Origin: Rothia amarae
Lineage (GTDB): Bacteria; Actinomycetota; Actinomycetes; Actinomycetales; Micrococcaceae
Length of the DNA stretch: 64,000 nucleotides
NCBI RefSeq assembly: GCF_014705945.2
Contig: NZ_CP061538.1
Location: forward strand, 2,343,676-2,407,675
Direction: 5' to 3'
This document shows positions 59,033-64,000 of this stretch, piece after piece. The notes under the pieces are model-generated. The model saw nothing but the letters and a program-made list of their open reading frames with translations. It made no database searches and was not told the DNA's origin. Both the position numbers and the translations under genes were made by a program. The stretch's first letter is position 1; each line of letters opens with the position of its first letter.

Positions 59033-60196
59033 CTACCTGTCTGTATCTTTCGCAGAGGGTGAAGCAGAGGATTCAGAAGGCTCCCCCGCCTTTACCTCTA
59101 TCGACGCACTTTTGCCCGATGAAACAACCGTTGCATCGATAGGAGTAGAGATTTTTTCGGTAATTTTCTTCCCGTTTTTTTCATAGGTCACGGCAAATTC
59201 TGCAGGTTTATATTTGCTAGCATGCCAAGTATCCCCCTTCTGGGAATCCTGTTCTAAATACATCACTGGACGTGAAATAAGATTCCATTCCACCTCGGTT
59301 ATATTTTTTTCCGAGGGTGTTTTAGAAGCAGGGCAACCTTCTGGAGAGAGGGAACGAGAGTTCATACATTCCTGCACCCACTTATTAATCTCTTGATCCG
59401 TTTCACTCCACATACGGTAAGACGGACGAAGCTTATACTGCAGAGGCTTCAGCGAGCCCTGATCAAATCCCACGCCCACAGAGTAAGACCCACCAACCAC
59501 CGAATAGTAGGAATCTTTAGGCATACCAAACTCAAATTTTCCGGGTAATAGAGCGACCTTCCAGAGGGAAGATTCCTCAGGAGAGAAAGCTCCAGTATCA
59601 GGTAAATCTACGGCATACCCGTTGATAAAGAATTCATCCAGAGGAAAAGAATTTTCCACCGATAAGAGCTTTTGCCCTGGCTCTGCAAGATGCCAAGCAT
59701 CATTAAAAATTCCCGTTTTATGGTCTTTCACCACGTTCAGACGAACCAGCTGTTCTTTACCATCTGCTTTTACTTTCACCTGCGCCGTCGCAGTATTGCC
59801 AGATTCCTGAATCTCTTCAATGGAATAGGATTCAACGCGGCCAGGTGACTGCCGATATATCGAATTCTTCAGAAAAACAACAGAGTCATCCCCATACGCC
59901 GAACGATCCATAGCCCTGAAATACCGGCCGTCTCGAAGATTGTTGAAGTGTTTTTCGATAGCTTCAGTGGGAGTACGAACGGTGGAAATATAGTTCCCTA
60001 TAGTGGCAACGAGAATGCTAAGAATCACCACAACCGCCATGGCCCACCACAGACGCCGTTTCACCGACCGCGTCTCAGAATAGGTAAGAATTCCTGCCGC
60101 CCTGCGCCCCCTGTTTACCGTGCGCAGAGAAACGGTAAGGGTACGGTTATGAGACCAGCGATTGGCTGAATCTTCTTGAGGCTTCTGCTCCGTCAT
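59033..60196 (-). CDS. Membrane-anchored outer protein of the envelope-stress operon
   Basis: 387 aa, no family recognised. A basic cytoplasmic N-terminus (1-48) is followed by one membrane helix (about 50-72, WWAMAVVVILSILVATIGNY). The rest is outside: a first part (about 78-165) resembles the NTF2-like/DUF4878 modules (TPTEAIEKHFNNLRDGRYFR), then a beta-rich domain with two Cys (in VQECMNSR and EGCPAS), and a Ser/Pro tail. Its ATG directly abuts the stop of the response regulator gene, so translation is coupled. A sensing or target role in the system is inferred. Confidence 0.7.
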   Translation of the reverse strand: MTEQKPQEDSANRWSHNRTLTVSLRTVNRGRRAAGILTYSETRSVKRRLWWAMAVVVILSILVATIGNYISTVRTPTEAIEKHFNNLRDGRYFRAMDRSAYGDDSVVFLKNSIYRQSPGRVESYSIEEIQESGNTATAQVKVKADGKEQLVRLNVVKDHKTGIFNDAWHLAEPGQKLLSVENSFPLDEFFINGYAVDLPDTGAFSPEESSLWKVALLPGKFEFGMPKDSYYSVVGGSYSVGVGFDQGSLKPLQYKLRPSYRMWSETDQEINKWVQECMNSRSLSPEGCPASKTPSEKNITEVEWNLISRPVMYLEQDSQKGDTWHASKYKPAEFAVTYEKNGKKITEKISTPIDATVVSSGKSASIEVKAGEPSESSASPSAKDTDR

Positions 60197-60907
60197 TTAG
60201 AAATCGTTTCTCAAGACATGAGGGGACTTGTTTCCCGGTTGAACCATTCCCGACTCATATGCGAAGACAACCACCTGCACGCGATCCCTTACATCAAGTT
60301 TGGAGAGAATCGACCGCACATGCGTTTTGACCGTGGTTTCTGAAACAAAGAACTTTTCTGCGATTTCAGAGTTGGAAAGACCGGTAGCTATTGCTTCCAC
60401 TGTATCTCTTTCCCGGGGTGTCAAGGACTCTAATCTACTTTTATATATTCCATTTAAAGCATAATTACTAGTAGATGTGTTATTGATAAATTCTTCTACC
60501 AACCGAGCAGTCATCCGGGGAGCCACTATAGACTCCCCCGCATTTACCACTTGCACAGCTCTCACTAGCTCCTCAGGCTGCGCGTCCTTAAGCATAAATG
60601 CGCTGGCTCCCGCACGTAAACCAGCAAATGCATATTCATCCACATCAAAAGTGGTCAAAATGATGACTCGTGACTCCGTAGTTTGAGTAATCTGCCGCGT
60701 AGCTTCAATGCCATCCATAACTGGCATACGGACGTCCATCAGCACGACGTCGGGGCGCAGTTCTTGCGCCATTGCAACTCCTTGCGCGCCGTCGGATGCT
60801 TCCCCCACCACCTCAATATCCGTGCCCTCTAGCACCAGGCGAAATCCCATCCGCAGAAGAGACTGGTCGTCTACCAACAGCACGCGTAGCGGTGATGCTT
60901 CAGACAT
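60197..60907 (-). CDS. NarL/LuxR-family response regulator
   Basis: 236 aa. The receiver domain has D13/D14 (LLVDDQSLLRM), the phosphorylation site D58 in VLMDVRMPVMDG, and the conserved Lys in FMLKDAQ. The LuxR HTH (about 165-225) reads LTPRERDTVEAIATGLSNSE, then ETTVKTHVRSI. It is 36 bp downstream of its kinase gene, with GGGAGG and AGGA before the ATG. Likely controls the ABC transporter operon it belongs to. Confidence 0.95.
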   Translation of the reverse strand: MSEASPLRVLLVDDQSLLRMGFRLVLEGTDIEVVGEASDGAQGVAMAQELRPDVVLMDVRMPVMDGIEATRQITQTTESRVIILTTFDVDEYAFAGLRAGASAFMLKDAQPEELVRAVQVVNAGESIVAPRMTARLVEEFINNTSTSNYALNGIYKSRLESLTPRERDTVEAIATGLSNSEIAEKFFVSETTVKTHVRSILSKLDVRDRVQVVVFAYESGMVQPGNKSPHVLRNDF

Positions 60908-60943
60908 AGAAATCCTTACCTCCCGGAGCCAATACTCTTTATT

Positions 60944-62284
60944 TTAGTGATGAGTTGAAGGAACCGAAGATTCCCACACCAGATGAGCGCGAAGAGTCCA
61001 ACCACCCATATCGTTAGGCCCAGCGATCACCGACCCGTTATAGAACGCAGCTCGTTCCCGAATACCAGTTAAACCCTTTCCTGACCCCAAAGAGCCTATA
61101 CCCGAAGAATCTTCTAGCGCGGCTGTTCCATCGTTTATTACAGTGATCCAAACATCCGGTAGCATAACTTCCACTTTCACCCTCACCTCGCTAACATTCC
61201 GTCCATAACGAAGCGCATTAGTCAAAGATTCCTGCACAATACGGTAAAGGCTCAACCTCAAATTATTATCCGTAGGAATAGCCTCACCCCGGTATTCAAA
61301 GACAACTGGCATGCCCGTTGCTTCAAAAGAATCTACTAGCTCTTGAAGGTTCTCCCGAGCATCCATTGAAGTTCCCTCGGCAGGTGAAAGCGGTGCATTC
61401 TGCGCATGCGGTTCCCTCAAAACGCCCAAGGTTCGGCGCATATCAGCTAAAGCCGTACGTCCAGTATGAGAAAGCTCTTGAAGAACCTCCTCAGCCCGCT
61501 CAGGATTCTTCTTTCCCACAATCCGTGCACCGTCAGCCAAGGTAATCATTACGGTCAATGAATGCGCCACCACATCGTGCATTTCGCGAGCAATACGGGT
61601 TCGTTCTTCAGTAGCGGCGAGGACCTGTGTTTGATCAAAGCGTTCGACGATTTCACGATCAAACTCATTATTCTTATGCGTGAATCTGCCGAACATAACG
61701 ACGACGAGATTAATCGCCACACCCATACCCACGCTAAACCCTAAAAGAGTAAGAAGCGGGAGTGGATTCTCTTGTAAAGAGATAGTTGAACCATCGCCGG
61801 TAGGTATCGGCTCAGAAAGATAAAGGAACCCCATGAGAACCATATTGGCGGCGCTCACAGCAAGGAAACCAAAAATAGTCAGACGGAGACTCAGCTCCGC
61901 AGCAACAGTGTAGAGAAAGATCCACGGCACAAAACCCGCCAGCGAAAAGCTGCTCTCGGTACCGACGATAACGGAATAGATAAGGTCGACCAATGTTGCC
62001 CCTAGCAAAAGTTGCAGGGGCCACCTCTTGCGCACAAAAATCAGGGCGGTACTCAACAGATTGAAAACGATAAGAACAAGAAGATGCGGCGCCGAAGGCC
62101 AATCTCGCGGAATCGCCATGACTATCGAGAACATCCCCTGCAGCAACAGATTGAGCCCGGCAAGTATCCCGTTAGTAGCTACAGGATGAGCCTTCACCCA
62201 TCGCGTAGTCCTTCCCCGACGACGCGCAACAAGGCGCTGCCCCTCGGAAAGAGGCGCAGCGCCAGATGTTGGACGAGACTTCAT
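60944..62284 (-). CDS. Sensor histidine kinase, NarL/DesK type
   Basis: 446 aa. A basic N-terminus and about six membrane helices (36-200) form the sensor. The HisKA_3 domain carries RIAREMHDVVAHSLTVMITL with the phosphorylated His at 236. The ATPase has VQESLTNALRYG and GKGLTGIRERA. Partner of the response regulator that follows; it starts 3 nt after the ABC permease gene. The arrangement transporter-kinase-regulator is typical of systems reacting to wall antibiotics. Confidence 0.94.
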   Translation of the reverse strand: MKSRPTSGAAPLSEGQRLVARRRGRTTRWVKAHPVATNGILAGLNLLLQGMFSIVMAIPRDWPSAPHLLVLIVFNLLSTALIFVRKRWPLQLLLGATLVDLIYSVIVGTESSFSLAGFVPWIFLYTVAAELSLRLTIFGFLAVSAANMVLMGFLYLSEPIPTGDGSTISLQENPLPLLTLLGFSVGMGVAINLVVVMFGRFTHKNNEFDREIVERFDQTQVLAATEERTRIAREMHDVVAHSLTVMITLADGARIVGKKNPERAEEVLQELSHTGRTALADMRRTLGVLREPHAQNAPLSPAEGTSMDARENLQELVDSFEATGMPVVFEYRGEAIPTDNNLRLSLYRIVQESLTNALRYGRNVSEVRVKVEVMLPDVWITVINDGTAALEDSSGIGSLGSGKGLTGIRERAAFYNGSVIAGPNDMGGWTLRAHLVWESSVPSTHH

Positions 62285-62287
62285 ACC

Positions 62288-63199
62288 TTACTTAGTGTCG
62301 GTGAAAGCAAACCGCAGGTAACCGAGCAAAGCAGGAACACCAGCCCAGAGAGCCAGCCAAGCCCCAGATTCCTGGTAGCCGATCTCAGCGTCCTCAGGCA
62401 AACCGTAAGAAGTGATGTTGTTGCCCAAACTTGCTGGGAGGTAAGGTGCGAAATCGGTTGCCCAGTCAAACTGCAAGGTGCTGAAAATAATCTGCATCAC
62501 GAACATCAAGACAACGACCAAAACCACGCCGCCCGCATTGCTACGCAATAGCGCGCCAAATCCGAGACCCATCCAAGCCATAAGCATGAAGTAGATTGCC
62601 ACACCCAGCCAGTTCATGACGGCACCCGAAGAGAAATCAATTTTGCTCGAAAGCTCCTCATTGAGAATGGGAGTAGAAGCAAAATAGGAAAGAGCAGCTA
62701 CAACAAATCCGGTGAGGAAGCCGAAGACGCTCACCACAAGGAACTTCGCTACATACACCATAGAACGGCGAGGAACCACCGTAAGAGTAGTACCAATAGC
62801 CCGTGTAGCATATTCAGATGCCACAAAAACCACGGCAATAGAAGCAATGAGCATATTAGCTAGCATGGTGCCCGACGCGCCCAGCCCGTGAGCATAATGT
62901 ACTAGACCATCAATCGTGAAGTACGAAGCGCCGTCTTCCCCAGCTTGAGCCGCCATCTCGGCAGCCATTTGAGGATTGTCGCGCAACATATCAGCCTGTG
63001 AGTTAAGGTTCATTGCAAAGAGAAGTGCCAAACCAATCATCACAACACCCACAATAAGTGTCATGACCCAGTTAGTGGTCAGCGTGCGGAACTTGAGAGC
63101 TTCTGAACGAACCGTACCGAAAAAGCTCAATTTCTTATCAGCGTAGGCGCTTCGCGGCGCAATGGAAGTCCGCGACGCAGTTGAGGTAGTGGTGGTCAT
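62288..63199 (-). CDS. ABC-2 type transporter permease
   Basis: 303 aa, six membrane helices. An N-terminal cytoplasmic part (1-35) with SFFGTVRSEALKFRTLTTN leads into the first helix; an outer loop of about 50 residues follows, then ASEYATRAIGTTLTVVPRRS in a cytoplasmic loop and four more helices. It pairs with the ATPase gene, whose stop overlaps its start (TAATG). Substrate unknown; related transporters remove peptide antibiotics. Confidence 0.9.
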   Translation of the reverse strand: MTTTTSTASRTSIAPRSAYADKKLSFFGTVRSEALKFRTLTTNWVMTLIVGVVMIGLALLFAMNLNSQADMLRDNPQMAAEMAAQAGEDGASYFTIDGLVHYAHGLGASGTMLANMLIASIAVVFVASEYATRAIGTTLTVVPRRSMVYVAKFLVVSVFGFLTGFVVAALSYFASTPILNEELSSKIDFSSGAVMNWLGVAIYFMLMAWMGLGFGALLRSNAGGVVLVVVLMFVMQIIFSTLQFDWATDFAPYLPASLGNNITSYGLPEDAEIGYQESGAWLALWAGVPALLGYLRFAFTDTK

Positions 63200-64000
63200 T
63201 AGTTTTCCTCCTGCTGTGAAGTGGTTCCAGATACTGCGCGGCTACCCTGCTGGTCCGCCCACGGCGTCGATTCCTGTGTCGTATTCGACTGATTTATACC
63301 GTTTGATTCATACATTGTTGCCCCGGGAGCCACAGGTGAAACACCCGCACCAGTCTGATGATTTTCCGGCAAATCAGAGGAGTTATATTCCACTTCGTCC
63401 CGGGTCATATTCATGTAGACATCTTCCAAAGAAGCAATCTGCGGGGTAATCTCATGCAGAAGCACATTCGACTCCGCCGCCAAGCGAGCGAGAGACCGCG
63501 CGTCCAACCCTTGAACCATCAAACCGTCTGTTTCGATGGGCGAAACCGAGGTTCCTCGTTCTTGAAGAAGACGATCAAGCTGCTCACGGTGATCAGTACG
63601 AACTAAAATGCGATCATTTGCTGCCAGCGACAAGAAATCTTGAATGGAAGAGTTGGCAAGAACTCGACCGCGGCCAATCACCACGAGGTCATCAGCAGTC
63701 TGTGCCATTTCGCTCATCAAGTGAGAGGAAATCAGTACAGTTTTGCCTTCAGATGCGAGGTAGCGCGCTAGGTTACGCACCCAGATAACACCTTCGGGAT
63801 CAAGACCGTTGACGGGCTCGTCCAAAATAACATTCTGCGGATCGCCCAGGAGCGCGGCTGCAATGCCCATGCGCTGCCCCATGCCAAGGGAGAATCCACG
63901 AACCTTCTTTTTGGCGACGGCGCTTAGACCGGTCATATCGATAACTTCATCGACACGACTCTTGGGAATGCCGTGAGTAAGAGCGAGGGAGCGCAGGTGG
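63199..64000 (-). CDS. ABC transporter ATP-binding protein, 5' end outside window
   Basis: About 267 residues are visible; the frame is open across the right edge, where it reads HLRSLALTHGIPKSRVDEVI, the typical segment before the signature motif. FSLGMGQRMGIAAALLGDP is the ABC signature, VILDEPVNGLDPEG the Walker B and D loop, and VLISSHLMSEM the switch His. Walker A lies beyond base 64,000. BcrA/NatA-type ATPase. An acidic, Gln/Ser/Thr-rich tail of about 65 residues is unusual. Confidence 0.93.
   Translation of the reverse strand, partial: HLRSLALTHGIPKSRVDEVIDMTGLSAVAKKKVRGFSLGMGQRMGIAAALLGDPQNVILDEPVNGLDPEGVIWVRNLARYLASEGKTVLISSHLMSEMAQTADDLVVIGRGRVLANSSIQDFLSLAANDRILVRTDHREQLDRLLQERGTSVSPIETDGLMVQGLDARSLARLAAESNVLLHEITPQIASLEDVYMNMTRDEVEYNSSDLPENHQTGAGVSPVAPGATMYESNGINQSNTTQESTPWADQQGSRAVSGTTSQQEEN

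Overview
The window looks like chromosome from an actinobacterium of the Micrococcaceae, most probably Rothia or a close relative. The reasons are the gene order tRNA-Leu, fhaA, fhaB, pstP, rodA, pbpA, pknA, pknB, pabA/trpG, class E sortase, crgA (the actinobacterial near-origin cluster), a DnaB with an intein in its P-loop, actinobacterial rRNA spacers and moderate GC. The genus is inferred; the phylum is well supported.

Bases 1-10,900 (minus strand) hold a compact type VII secretion (ESX/WXG100) locus. It reads, in order of transcription: a small WXG100 protein without the Trp, an RDD-domain membrane protein with a large outer domain, a Pro/Ser/Thr-rich surface protein with Ig-like repeats, an FHA-bearing EssC-type FtsK/SpoIIIE ATPase, a lipoprotein with three DUF4333-like repeats, and a DUF1023 alpha/beta-hydrolase gene broken by one in-frame TAG. 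No EccB, EccD, EccE or mycosin gene is visible, so this is a reduced, non-mycobacterial layout or it continues beyond base 1.

Bases 10,900-16,400 form a small accessory island. It has an XRE regulator divergent from a membrane protein, two more small HTH proteins, a tyrosine-recombinase-like protein that lacks key catalytic residues, and a 638-aa DDE transposase-like protein. The recombinase-like gene and one HTH gene appear to share an operator half-site. The island ends at tRNA-Leu(CAG).

Bases 16,900-29,140 are the cell-wall growth and Ser/Thr phosphorylation operon (fhaA to pknB), facing pabA, a 53-aa membrane protein and sortase E, with crgA divergent. Bases 29,145-36,900 hold two-component, PadR/HAAS, YceI, LysG/LysE and SRPBCC genes and a decayed DeoR regulator. 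Bases 37,000-42,800 are an rRNA operon on the minus strand (16S-23S) with boxA-like elements, no tRNA in the spacer and, unusually, no 5S gene before its terminator.

Bases 42,800-50,300 are mostly single metabolic or stress genes (luciferase-like oxidoreductase, AlkD, zinc alcohol dehydrogenase, VOC proteins, a Tat-exported protein, DinB, DUF421, DUF2316, HemD-like). Bases 50,314-54,099 encode replicative helicase DnaB carrying two inteins: a class 3 intein in the Walker A loop and a class 1 intein at the site also used by the Synechocystis DnaB intein. Next come glycerate kinase, a truncated SMR transporter, and rplI-rpsR-ssb-rpsF. Bases 58,600-64,000 hold a TM2 protein and an ABC transporter/two-component operon of the cell-envelope-stress type that runs off the right edge.
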